The notes beneath the pieces are model-generated. The model made no database searches, was not told the origin of the DNA, and was given only the letters and a program-made list of their open reading frames with translations. A DNA stretch of 50,670 nt from Mesotaenium endlicherianum (taxonomy: Eukaryota; Streptophyta; Zygnematophyceae; Zygnematales; Mesotaeniaceae). Positions 8,570-18,892 of the stretch are shown in pieces. The DNA is taken from contig WELA01011264.1 in the NCBI GenBank assembly GCA_009602735.1, forward strand, positions 1 through 50,670, read 5' to 3'. Position numbers and translations under genes: made by a program. Every line of letters begins with the position of its first letter. Within the stretch, counting starts at the first letter, position 1.

Positions 8570-10400
8570 TTAAGTAAGGCAAACATTTGCCTTGAGAAGA
8601 GCCCCACCAGTTCGCCTGCTGCTCTTCCCCCCACACATACCCTATGTCTTTCTTAGTAAGGTCAGTCAGTTTACTAGCCTTTGTAGAATAATTCTCAATG
8701 AATCTCCTATAGTAGTTAGCCAACCCGAGGAAGGATCTAACTTCAAAGACAGACTGGGGTTCTGGCCAGTCCCTTATGGTCTGGACTTTCTTAGGATCCA
8801 CACTGATGCCTTCTTTTACTGACAAAGTGGCCTAAAAATTCAATACTCTCTTTAAAGAAATCACACTTGCTCATTTTAGCATATAAGTGATTTTTTCTCA
8901 GAGTGTCCATGACTGTCTTTAAGTGTTCAGTGTGCTGATTCTTATCTTTAGAAAAATTTAAAATATCATCCGGGAAAATTTGCACAAACTTATCCAAATA
9001 AGGTTTGAAAATGTCATTCATAGCACATATGAAGGTCGCAAGAGCATTAGTCAGTCCGAATGGCATCACGTTGAACTCATAGTGTCCATAACGTGTGCGG
9101 AAGGCAGTCTTGTGTTCATCCCCCTCAGCAATTCTAATTTGATGATAACCACTCTTGAGATCTATCTTACTGAACACCTTAGCACCAGACAGGGTATCAA
9201 GCAAGTCCTCGATTCTGGGTGAAGCATACTTGTTCTTTACTGTAATTCTGTTCAGAGCTCTGTAATCCACACACATCTGCATATCGCCATCCTTTTTCTT
9301 AACAAATAGGATGGGTGCGCCGTAAGGTGATTTACTGGGAGAAATATAACCATTTTCCTCAATTTCTGCAATCTGTGTTTTCAACTCCTCGCTCTCCACA
9401 TAGGACAAGCCATAAGTGCGTTGCCAAAGTGGTTGACTCCCAGGTAGTAAATCAATCCTATGATCTACTTCCCTCTTAGGGGGTAGTCCTGGAGGCATAT
9501 TAAATACATCCGTGTACTGAGCAACAATTTTTGCAGCAGTAGGGTGCTCCGGAGGACTTACCTTTTTCTCAACCACTTCTTCAGGTTGAGGAGGTACCTC
9601 TCTTAGCAGCAGACAGAACATTCTTTCTTCCTTCTGGTTCCAGCTTTTGACGAACTCCATTGCATTCAGCAACTTGCATCCTACTTGAAGCCTCTTCTTT
9701 TCCTTCAGTTGCCATCCACACAGGACAAGAGGAAGAGCACTGGTGGGTGCCAAGTTAGTATGCCCATCACTGGCTCCTCTCACTTTAACTGTACCTCTGC
9801 TCCAACACACTTCAGCTTGATGTCCATAAAGCCAAAACCTGCCTAGCACGAGATCATAAAAGCCAGTGTTGAGTACCTCAAATGTAAGCGTTTCAGTTAG
9901 AACTTCAATGTCAGAACCTAACTGGACCTCAATAGGCTTGGTTATAACTCCTCCCGGGGTACTTGAGGCATCTCCAAGAAATATTTTTCTATTACATTGG
10001 GTGACAGTAGGCAGCCTTAGCCGCTTAACTAAGTCCTTATGGATAAAAGTATGTGACGTCCCTCCGTCAACAAATGCCCTCACCTTCCTACCTGCAATCA
10101 TGCAATGCAGTAGGATAGGGAGGACTGTCTTTTCCTGACTTTCGCATTGTTCTCCTGACTTAGCAAAGAAATGTTGGACATCAGGTGGAACAAGAGCATC
10201 CAGAGTGTGCACTCTTTGGATGTCTATATTGCTGATGGTCTCCTTTATATGGTTGTCAGGCATGCATAATGAATCCAGTTCAGCGTGACCCATAATACGT
10301 GCTACGAGGGCAGCTAGTGACAACTCACTATCTCTAGCATCCTCACAGTCAGTAGACTGGATTACTGACTGTTGCTGTCTTTTCAAGGTTGGTCTTTTCT
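8570..10400 (-). pseudogene. Chromovirus element B pol: protease and reverse transcriptase, 3'-truncated
   Basis: Long open frame (8791-10431) with a retropepsin-like segment ([10 protein letters not shown], about residues 120-130) and a Ty3-type [54 protein letters not shown]. The catalytic box reads FPDD where the family usually has F/Y-x-DD. A frameshift at about 8815 moves the thumb/RNase H start ([20 protein letters not shown]) to another frame (8541-8825). The element stops at about 8570, so RNase H, integrase and the 3' end are lost. The upstream heptamer is altered to TTGAAAA, so frameshift expression of pol would be impaired. Confidence 0.85.
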
Positions 10401-11839
10401 TTCGACCTTCGGAAGGTGCTTGTCTGGACACTGCTCTCTGAAGTCACCTGGCTACTGGCAATAGAAGCAAATCAATTTTGCTGAGGCTGGTCTCGGCTTA
10501 GTTCTACCACCACCTCTTCCATAGCCGCCTCGAGAGAAACCACCTCTCACTCTAGACTGCATAGCATTGTACTCATACCCATATTCATCCCCCTGATCAT
10601 CCTCAGCCTGGTCTCCTTCAATTGCATTGTAGGAATCGTGGGGCTTTTTGACAATCTTAGACACCAAAGCATTACTCTGGCGCTTGTGATTGAACTGCTG
10701 CTGATCCCAGGCGTCAGCATCCTGGATCAAGTCAGCCAGTTTCTCATACTTCTTCTCAGCAAAATGACCAGAGACTTCGGATTTCAAGCCATACCTGAAG
10801 TATGCTATCCTATACCGTTCTGGCAAATCGGGCTGCTTCATCATGATCTCTTGGAACTTTTGAGCAAACTCAGCAACTGAAGTGGTCTGCTTCAGTGTCA
10901 GGGAGATCACCGCATAGATAGCTTTCTCCTGCTGGTTGATGACATCAAACTTCTCATGCAACTTCTTGACAAACTCTACCCACGTAGGGTCACCGTGTTG
11001 CTGAGCCTTACGCTCTCCTTTCCAGTAAAGCCACCAGTCTGCGGCACTGCCTTTCAGTAGCGCACCGGTGTGCCTGACCTTCTCGTAATCTTGCAGTTCT
11101 GGGTAGTTCTCCAGCCACTGCTCAACATCAGCAAGAAACTTGATCAAGTAATACTTTTTGTTCCCCTCCGGATCATAGTCCTGGCGAGGTTCTGGCTTGG
11201 GCTTACTAGGCCCTCTGCCACCACCACCAGTGGTTTGAGACCCCAGTTGGTCTCTGTCTCGCTGAGAGACATTATGATTCTTTTGTCCTCCTGTTGGGAC
11301 TGATACATGGTCGCCATTTGCCACTGCATTTGAACGAACAATGCTCCCAAGTCTACACTCTCGGGTAGTAGTCTAGCAAATGCAGCAACAGCATTGGCAT
11401 CTACTCGCTGAGTAGTGTCCTCGACAGTCCCTCTCGCTCCTGCAGCAGCAATTCCTGCCGCATTCAGCCGGTCACGTATTTGACCTAGGGGTACATTGCG
11501 TTGTACAGCTGGAGGTGGGTTCAGAACATTGGCCCTGGATGCCATAAGTTCTTCAACCGTGCGCTCGTCAGCGGGCTGTCCTTCCCTCCTTTCTGTATCT
11601 TCACCAGCTTTTGCTAATTGTTCAGCTTCTAGTCTGGCTATCTCCTCCTCAGCTTGCTGGGCTGCGACTGAGGCAATAGCAGCTGCCTCATCTGCAGCCT
11701 CCCTAGCTGCAGTATCCGCTACTGCTTCCGAATAGGTACGGTTTCCCGCTACATGGCTTTCCGCCTGGTTTTCGACATTCTCGTTATCCTGGTTCTCCAT
11801 GTCTCGGGAGTTGCTAGTTTGAGACCTTGTCCTTACCAT
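10400..11839 (-). pseudogene. Chromovirus element B gag, broken
   Basis: Same protein as gag of element A, with the same start motif (MVRTRSQTSN). The frame is lost by a frameshift at about 11270 (N-terminal ORF 11144-11839, C-terminal ORF 10452-11324). A stop directly after CFYCQ cuts the zinc knuckle. Capsid motifs are preserved and differ little from A, so inactivation is recent relative to the split of the copies. Confidence 0.85.
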
Positions 11840-11860
11840 ACAAAGAAGACTGTGATAACT

Positions 11861-11872
11861 GCTCCGATACCA
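11861..11872 (-). other. Primer binding site, tRNA-Met (element B)
   Basis: Minus strand TGGTATCGGAGC, one base from the LTR end, as in element A. Confidence 0.82.
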
Positions 11873-11873
11873 C

Positions 11874-12620
11874 TGAAATGAATCGACTTACCAAATAGGC
11901 GATTAACAATTAATAAAGATCTTTATATCAGCAAGTAATCTTCATGGTANTATATCAGCAAGTAATCTTCATGGTATTTTCCATTGATTGATTTAACAGC
12001 AAAGGACAACACACTAGCAGTGAATAATACTCATAAGTCAAATGCAAGTAAACTAGCATCAATAATGCAATCAGTAAATTCATACATAAGCAAGATTGGA
12101 AGACAGTGCGTATCAATGGCTTCTCGCCTTGGATTCAGGTTTCTCTCAGTAAGCTGTACAAGAGAGTTGGCCTCGTTTCCAAATGCCGAACTCGAGAGCA
12201 ATGCCTAGCATATGTACATGGAATGAGTTTACTGTTCAACGGCCAGTGCGATGGAACCGCCTTCCCGGGGGTTAACCACGTTGGTAGGACCTCAGTTAAC
12301 CAAATCCACTGCCATCTCCCATCATCCCGAATAGCCATCCATCATAGGGATGTCATCTGGCCATTCATCTAGCATATCATACTTAGATGCATATCGAGGC
12401 AGTTCGCTGCTACCAAGTACGGAAGTCAGCTGGCTGGCAAAGAATAAGTCAGCAAGCTGACTTAAGTGGACTTCAGCCTGCTGCTTCCGACTGAGTCATT
12501 AAACTGATATTAAATATAAAGTCTTGCAGACTGATTATCAACTAGAGTTCAGTAGGTTGAACTAAAATAACTATTATATTTAAATGAATATTATATTTAC
12601 TAACACACTGATTCATTACA
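11874..12620 (-). repeat. 5' LTR of chromovirus element B (747 bp, contains assembly N)
   Basis: Runs TGAAATGAATCG to TGATTCATTACA on the plus strand. It carries the antisense 88-codon ORF at 12106-12372, and near-identity to the LTR at 2488 is visible throughout. A single N at 11950, flanked by a 26-bp exact repeat, inflates its length. On the right it cuts into the extra ORF of element C. Confidence 0.88.
11924..11976. other. Assembly join: one N between two identical 26-bp copies
   Basis: The 26 bases at 11924-11949 are repeated exactly at 11951-11976 with a single N between. No other LTR copy in the window has this duplication. It looks like two contig ends sharing an overlap, placed side by side without merging, so long-range linkage across 11950 is not assured. 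Confidence 0.8.
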
Positions 12621-13371
12621 CTGCATGAGCCAAGAAATGCAGGAAGACAGGAGCAAGGCCCGTGAGTCATTCACTAAAGGAAAGCACGCTTATGCCAAAT
12701 GGGCAAGCAAGCAGGGAGAAAAGGACCTATACGCGGTCCGGACTCAACAGCCCCCACCAGCACCCAAAAGGGGAAGGTCAGTGGGATATGCTTTTTTTCG
12801 GGAAGAGCTGGAGCAGCTGACAGAAGAGACCCCAGCAGTCTCAAAGGAACCAGGGGAAGGAGAGGAGGAGGGGTCAGAGGAAGAAGAAGAGGAAGGCGAG
12901 GAGGAGGACACTAGCCCCGCTGTGATCCTGACGCTTGCCACATCCCCTGTAAGGGAGAAGATTGGGTTGGCCTTGCAACTGCTCGCTGAAGAGGAAGATA
13001 TCACTTGTCTGGGAATTGCCAGAGGACAAAGCCCATCTGCAGGCACGGAGATGCAGTCAAACAGGGCAGACAGGAGGGTTGCTAGAGAGATAGCCAGAGG
13101 CCTGCCAGCATCTCCCTCGCAGAGAGGGCATGTGCCCTTGGCTCATGTCATGCAACATCCTTCTGGGATGCCGGTATACATACCTGTCAGTTTAAGGGCT
13201 GCCCAGGAGAAGGCTGTCTCCATTCAGTTTCAAACTGTGCAGGAGGAAACAACCCAGTTACTGCGTTCTCCGCGAGACCCCTACGCGGATCCCCCAGGCT
13301 TAAGGAGACCCCAAGATAGGAGGAGGTCTGGCTCCCCTGACTATGGGGCCCCAGGAACATCTCCTTCCTAA
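12621..13371 (+). CDS. Env-position ORF of chromovirus element C (3' part, 248 codons open)
   Basis: I do not recognise this protein. The open frame starts at ATG 12625, but the homologous copy in element D extends further upstream, so this is a 5'-truncated piece cut by the LTR of element B. Visible parts: KHAYAKWASKQGEKDLYAV (about residues 20-38), a Pro-rich APKRGRSVGYAF patch, a strongly acidic Glu run (about 72-95), and a C-terminal block (RGHVPLAHVMQHPSGMPVYI, then PVSLRAAQEKA, about 168-200) conserved in D, ending in an Arg/Pro/Ser-rich tail. It lies directly before a polypurine tract and LTR, in the place of env. It could be a structural or chaperone-like accessory protein; function unknown. 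Confidence 0.7.
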
Positions 13372-13529
13372 GGGCAGTAGGCTGAGGGTTGAGGAGAGAG
13401 CACGCTGTTACTAGTGACCCCCACCGCTAGGTATCGAGGTTGCAGCAAAAGGTGTTGGGAGTCAGATCAGCACTTTCAGCTAGAGGGACCATGTACCCAG
13501 TGTTAGTGTTGTCGAGGCGACAACCTGTT

Positions 13530-13542
13530 AAGTTGGAGGGAT
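13530..13542 (+). other. Polypurine tract of element C
   Basis: AAGTTGGAGGGAT immediately precedes the TGTAATGA start of the LTR at 13543, the expected plus-strand primer position. The equivalent tract in element D is at 16679-16691 (minus). Confidence 0.7.
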
Positions 13543-14261
13543 TGTAATGAATCAATATTTTGGTAGATATAATATTCATTTAAACATAATAGTTAAACAA
13601 GTTCAGCCTGCTGAACTATAGTTAATATTCAATCTGCTGGACTTCAAAAAATTAATCAATTTGATGACTCAGCCGAGAGCAGCAGGCTGAGTCAACTTAG
13701 GTCAGCTTGCTGACACATTCTTTGATAGCCAGCTGACTTTCGTACTCGGTAGCAGCTAACTGCCTAGATATGCATCTCTAAGTATGTTGTGCTAGATGAA
13801 TGGCCAAATGACATCCTTAGGATGGATGGCGACTTGGGATGATGGGAGATGGCGGTGGATTTGGTTAACATAGGTCCTACCAACGCGGTGAACTCCCGGG
13901 TAGGCGGTGCCATCGCACTGGCCGTTTGACAGTAAACCCATTCCATGTACATATGCTAGGTATTGCTCTCGAGTTTGGCATTTGGAAACGAGGCCAACTC
14001 TCTTGTACTGCTTACTGAGAGATATCTGGATCGAAGGCGAGAAGCCATTGATATGCACTGTCTTCTAGCCTTGCTTATGTATGAGTTTACTGATTGCATT
14101 ATTGATGCTAGTTTACTTGCATTTGACTTGCGAGTATTGTCCACTGCTAGTGTGTTGTCCTTTGTTGTTTAATCAATTGACAGAAAATACCATAAAGATT
14201 ACTTGCTGATATAAAGATCTTCATTAATTGTTAATTGCCTATTTGGTAAGGATGCATTTCA
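13543..14261 (+). repeat. 3' LTR of chromovirus element C (719 bp)
   Basis: Begins TGTAATGAATCA after the polypurine tract and ends GATGCATTTCA. It matches the other copies and keeps the antisense 88-codon ORF (13792-14058, minus). Sequence from 14262 is a piggyBac transposase fragment, so element C appears to have inserted in, or recombined with, that element. Confidence 0.85.
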
Positions 14262-14263
14262 CT

Positions 14264-15211
14264 TACTTCTGCTATGCCTTCATCATCTATGATAGGGTGA
14301 AGAAAGATGGAGCTAAAATCGATATTGTGTTAGACCTTGTAGCTATGCTTCCTATTGGTAGGTTGTTTACACTCATCCTTGATAGAGGTTTCAGCTCCCC
14401 TCACCTCTTTTGAAAGCTAGCACAATTAGGACATGGAGCCACTGGCACAGTTGTGTCCACGAGGAAAAATTCTCCTAAGGCTATGTTGTATATGAAGCCT
14501 GATAGCCAACCTAAAGGTGCTTGTCTGGCAGCTTACAATGAACACCCCCCTACGGTAGCAGCTGTTTGGAATGACAAAGCTCCTTGTGCATTTCTATCTA
14601 CAGCCAAAGGGCTAGCTCTCAAAACACAAACTAGGCGTAACGGAAAACAGAAACTTGTCCTTCCAGCTCCTGAGTTAGTTGAGCACTACAACTTGTATAA
14701 AGATGCTGTAGATCAATATGATGCATACTGTTTGAAGAGGGGCTACAGTGTTGACAAAGTTCTAGTCAATAGGAAGTGGTGGCACAGAGCATATTGGGGT
14801 CTCTTTGATGGCCTTCCAGCTTATGTGTTTATCATGCACAAGATGGTGAATCTTACCGCGGACAGGTAGGACACTTACTTGGACATCATGGATGAGATGT
14901 GTTCTTTTCAATACCCTAATGAAGCAGGTTCTAGTGGAGTGTCAAGAAGGGTTGTGGCAGCTCAGCCTACAGGAGAAGGAAGGTTCAGTGGCAGGCACTT
15001 TCCAGCGGAGGTAGAGAAGAGATACTATTGCGTCGTGTGCGTTGCCGGTACTTTTGGACATCGTGCTAATAGGAAGAGAGCTAAGTATAGTGACTACAAG
15101 TGCTTGCAGTGCAATGTCTATTTGTGTGCTGCCTCTTGCTTTCAGATCTACCATTCAACCAGAGAGAGTTCCCATCTTGATGTTGGACCAAAGAGAGAGA
15201 AGAGGAAATAG
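14264..15211 (+). pseudogene. piggyBac-like transposase, C-terminal part
   Basis: DDE_Tnp_1_7 family remnant, 5'-truncated by the LTR. The first frame (about 14264-14413) has LILDRGFSSPHLF, matching the family's catalytic D-x-x-F-T/S-S-P box. After a frameshift near 14410, STRKNSP, WNDKAPCAFLST (second catalytic Asp), VEHYNLYKDAVDQYD (third Asp box) and KWWHRAYWGLFD follow. A stop at 14867 separates the C-terminal cysteine-rich domain (CVVCVAGTF, CLQCNVYLCAASCFQIYHS), the zinc-binding end of piggyBac transposases. All three acidic positions survive, but two breaks make this copy inactive. Confidence 0.8.
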
Positions 15212-15913
15212 AGACATTTGGGCGTGATATCGATGAAAATTATACATTTTTTTATAAGATAGAATAAAATGTATGCTACTTCTATAAAACTTTTGAGGGC
15301 ATGAGATTCATGTGCTGATGTGATTGTACTTAACTATATTTCTTATTTTTCCAAAAATAAAAATATTGCAGATTTTACCCCTGAAGAGTGAATATTTGAC
15401 TTAATTGATCATATTTTATAATTAAAAATAAAAGCAAATAAGTTTCAGAAAGCTGTCAAAGCACTTATGTAATGTGCATAGTTTGAAGCTAGCATGATCT
15501 CTGTGCATTTCAGAAAGTGCTGCTAAGTTGAGGCAGGTACCAAAACGCTTGTTGCATCAATGTTTTTTTGCGCATCAAATGTGATGCTATTTTTCTTTAA
15601 GACCTACTGTGCACCATACTTGTCTTATGACTTTGAAACTTAGCACACCCACTTATGACCCTTATGCACACTACAGGAAAAAATCACAATCTTTGGATCA
15701 CTTTCTGGTAAGAGTTATGATGCACCAAATATTGCAATTTTTTTAAGATTTTTTTGGGTCGCATTCTTTTCGATTCTTTTTCCCCAAAAGAAAACAAATT
15801 ACAAAAAAACAAATGGGGATCCTCAAGATTGTGATATAAGATTTCCAAATATATGCATCACTTACGAATTGGATTGGTATTGTGGTAGGAAAAAAATCAA
15901 GAGTAAAGATGCA
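15212..15913. other. AT-rich non-coding stretch after piggyBac remnant
   Basis: No gene-like frame. Contains several A and T homopolymer runs (15340-15360, 15735-15810). It may include the 3' untranslated region and end of the piggyBac element, but I saw no terminal inverted repeat or TTAA boundary that I could defend. Confidence 0.4.
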
Positions 15914-16170
15914 TCAAAAAGTGTCTTCTGGTGGGCCATGTAGTGTTAAAGCTCTCCAGGTATTAGAGGTAAAATTTGAGTCTCTGTCTGAGATAATGTT
16001 AGAGGGTAGCCCAAGTTGGCATACTACATGGTTGTAGAACTGTCTCGCAGTTTCGAGGGCAGTTACTTTGACAGTTGTGGGGATGAAAATGACAAGTTTC
16101 GTCAATTTATCCACGACTACCAGTATCGAGTCATACCCATTGGCAGTTCTTGGTAGTGTTACCTGGATAT
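15914..16170 (-). pseudogene. Chromovirus integrase core fragment
   Basis: Minus-strand ILVVVDKLTKLVIFIPTT and FYNHVVCQLGLPSNIISDRD, the integrase core with both D residues of the DDE triad. About 250 bp only. It is joined at about 16170 to an LTR cut in mid-sequence, so the join is a deletion or recombination scar, not an element end. Confidence 0.75.
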
Positions 16171-16678
16171 AGATATCTCTCAGTAAGCATTACAAGAGAG
16201 TTGGCCTCGTTTCCGAATGTCGAATCTGAGACCAATGTCTAGCATATGTACATGAAATGAGTTTACTGATCAACAGCAAGTGCGACGGCACCGCCTGCCC
16301 GGGAGTTAACTACGTTGGTAGGACCTCGGCTAACCAAATCCACAGCCATCTCCCATCATTCCGAATCGCCATCCACCTTAAGAGTGTCATCTGGCCACTC
16401 ATCTAGCACACCACACTTAGATGCATAGCTAGGCAGTTCGCTGCTGCCGGGTACGGCGGCCAGCTGACTGTCAAAGAATGTGTCAGCAAGCTGACCCAAG
16501 TCAACGGGCTGACCTAATGGACGTCAGCCTGTTGCTCTCGGCTGAGTCATTTAACTAAGTAGTAAGTATCCAACAGGCTTAAATACAGCTGACTAAATAT
16601 TAACTAAAGTTCAGCAGGCTGAACTTATTCAACTATTATGTCTAATACTATATTTATCCAATATACTGATTCATTACA
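16171..16678 (-). repeat. 3' LTR of element D, truncated (508 bp)
   Basis: Matches 23858-24367 of the 5' LTR. Its U3 start is intact next to the polypurine tract at 16679, but about 240 bp of the other end is missing and replaced by the integrase fragment. Confidence 0.8.
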
Positions 16679-16691
16679 ATCCCTCCAGCTT
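16679..16691 (-). other. Polypurine tract of element D
   Basis: Minus-strand AGCTGGAGGGAT-type purine run directly before the LTR start TGTAATGA. Confidence 0.65.
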
Positions 16692-16805
16692 AAATTGTTG
16701 TCGACTCGACAACACTTCTACTATTATTTACAACAAAGTGATACATATGGAACACAACCAATTGAATCTACAATATAAAAACAAGAGCAAACTAAGTACC
16801 AGGGG

Positions 16806-18472
16806 CTTGGTCTTCTGGAGAGCGAGACCTGGAATCGCGTCTCCTTCTTCTGTCTAATGGTCTCCTGAAACCTTGAGGCTCAGGTCAGGGTGGACCAAGG
16901 GGTGAACGTAGCAATTGGGCAGCCTGCTCTTGCACTGGCTGCAAGTTGATGGAGATCGCTCTCTCTTGTGCAGCTCTCAAACTGACAGGAACATACACTG
17001 GCATATCGGAGAGGTGCTGCATGACATAGGCTAGGGGTACATGCCCTCTATGAGAGGGGGATGCTGGCTGCCCTCTGGCTGCCTCCTTGGCAGCCCTTTT
17101 GTCTGTTGTGTCTGACTAAGTCTCACCTCTTAAGGTGGGACTCCTCCTGCTGAAACTCCTCAGCCACTGGAGATCTGGGTCTCTTGGTGGGCTGGTATCC
17201 CCAAGCTGCTGCAAGGCTGCCTGTGCCAAAGACCTTCTAGTCTGCTGCAGAGTGGAGGATGTAGCAGGGGTCTGTGCCTCAGCAGGGCTAGACTCCTCTC
17301 CGACGCCTTCCTCCTCTTTGTCCTCGTGCTCCTCTAAAACTTTCGGAGTCTCTCTAATCATTTTCTTCAGCCATTCCCGAGAAAAAGAGTATCCCACTGA
17401 CCTCCCCCTTTTGGGTGCAGGTGGGGGTTGCTGGATCGTGACCGCATACAGGTCTTTCTCCCCTTGCTTGCTTGCCCATTTGGCATAAGCATGCTTCCTC
17501 TTAGAGAAAGAATCTCTAGTCCTGGTCCTATCCTCCTGTGTCTCCTGACTCATGCAGTCCCTGACTGCATCCAGCCTTGGGTCCCATGCTGCAATGTGAG
17601 ATGGCAGCACTATCTTCCCCTGCAAATCTGCCAGGTATTCGTCTTCCTCAGCTTTGTCATTTTGCCGGTCCTTCATAGTGAAGGTCATTCAGCGCCAATC
17701 AGTGGGCTGTAGAAAGAAAGCAGGATCCGTCCTCTCCAAAGTACAGGGGTACCAGTGACCTGAGAAATCCAACTGCCTGGTCTCAATTGCCAAGAACTCC
17801 CAGCTTCTTCTCTCCACCTCGTTATACATGGCCTTGATCCGGTTGTGGGAAGTGGTAGCCTTGAAGCTGTGTGTATGCATAGGGATCAACCTGATGACCG
17901 TGTCTGTGCCCCAGATGCCAGGTATTGGCACCGTTTGTAGATTCACATATCTGGGCCAATGCTTTGGCCTCCCGGATCGTATACCCCACCACCTTGGCAT
18001 AGTCATGGTACAGTAGAAGCCCTGTGCTGATTTCTATCTACTTGTCAAAACCTTGGGCTGTCTCCCCTTCCCGCTGCAGTATGTCCCTCTGTGATTCACT
18101 TTGGTTCCTTTGGGCGTACTTGAAGGCCTCCTCCAAAAGATCAAAGCCCTTGCCCATCACCGTGTAGCGGTAGCTTTTGATTCTCCTCTGTTCCTCCTCA
18201 GCCTGCTGCTTCTGCCTCTCCTCAGCCAACCTTTGTTCCTCCGCATTCTTGGCTTCCTCTGCAGCTTTTTTGTCCTGCTCCTCCTGTCTCAGCCTGGCCT
18301 GTTCTTCCTCCTGCTTCCTCTTCTGAGCCTCCCGCTGTAGTCGGAGTCGCTTTGATTCTCGAGAAGAGATGGAGGATGATACGATGTCGCCATGGAACTC
18401 CTTCCACTCCGCCTGTGCCTCGTCCGCCCTTCTTTTCCTCTTGAGTTCAGACGATTGAGTCATCCTGCTCAT
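16806..18472 (-). pseudogene. Env-position ORF of element D, broken
   Basis: Fuller copy of the unknown ORF at 12621-13371. It starts at MSRMTQSSELKRKRR (18472). A long Lys/Glu/Gln-rich predicted coiled coil (about residues 40-105) is followed by YRYTVMGKGFDLLEEAFKYA. After a frameshift near 18030 comes a mixed domain (RLIPMHTHSFKATT, ERRSWEFLAIETRQLDFSG, GHWYPCTLERTDPAFFL). An in-frame TGA at 17689-17691 precedes MTFTMKDRQND. The segment shared with C follows (KHAYAKWASKQGEKDLYAV, APKRGRSVGYSF, acidic run). Another shift near 17116 leads to the conserved C-terminal block (RGHVPLAYVMQHLSDMPVYV). The whole would be roughly 500 codons. It lies after the chromodomain and before the polypurine tract. 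No membrane segment or fusion-peptide-like stretch is apparent, so it does not look like a normal envelope protein. Confidence 0.7.
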
Positions 18473-18892
18473 TCATACAACAATGGGGTTAGTGTAGTCA
18501 TGATATCATGCACGGCATTGAGTACTTTGACAGGGAAGAACGTAGTAGAGGGAGTTAGGGCATGCAATACCTGGTGTAAGTAAATTGAAAGTGCGAGTGT
18601 GCTTGAGAGAGAAGTGAGCGTGAGCGCAGTTGAGTGTCAAGGATGAATATGCAACGGCAGTCGGCAATCGGCTAGTTTTTGAGATGTTTATCCCACTCCC
18701 TCCAACTTAATGTTTAAGGTGGGTTGCCTGTTTCAATTGTCACTGGGCTGCCTGTGACAATTGTCACTCACTGTCAACTACTGTCACTTTCTGTCACTAA
18801 CTGTCACTTTAGGCCACGTTTGGCCACATTTCCCTCCAACTTAAATGGACACAGGACCTCCTGTCACCTTCCCATGTCAACTGAAATGACAG
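18473..18892. other. Spacer between chromodomain and env-position ORF, with TGTCACT repeats
   Basis: Non-coding in all frames. At 18735-18815 there is an irregular run of CTGTCACT/TTGTCACT units (about eight), including the perfect palindrome GACAATTGTC. It may hold an internal promoter or splice signal for the downstream ORF, but nothing proves this. Confidence 0.45.

Noticed and set aside
9866-10138. Plus-strand 90-codon ORF repeated at 479 and 21668
   Set aside because: It is the antisense of the protease region in the three chromovirus copies. It stays open because pol is conserved.
16806-18472. Env-position ORF as a true envelope gene
   Set aside because: No signal peptide, transmembrane helix or cysteine pattern is visible, so only the position is env-like.
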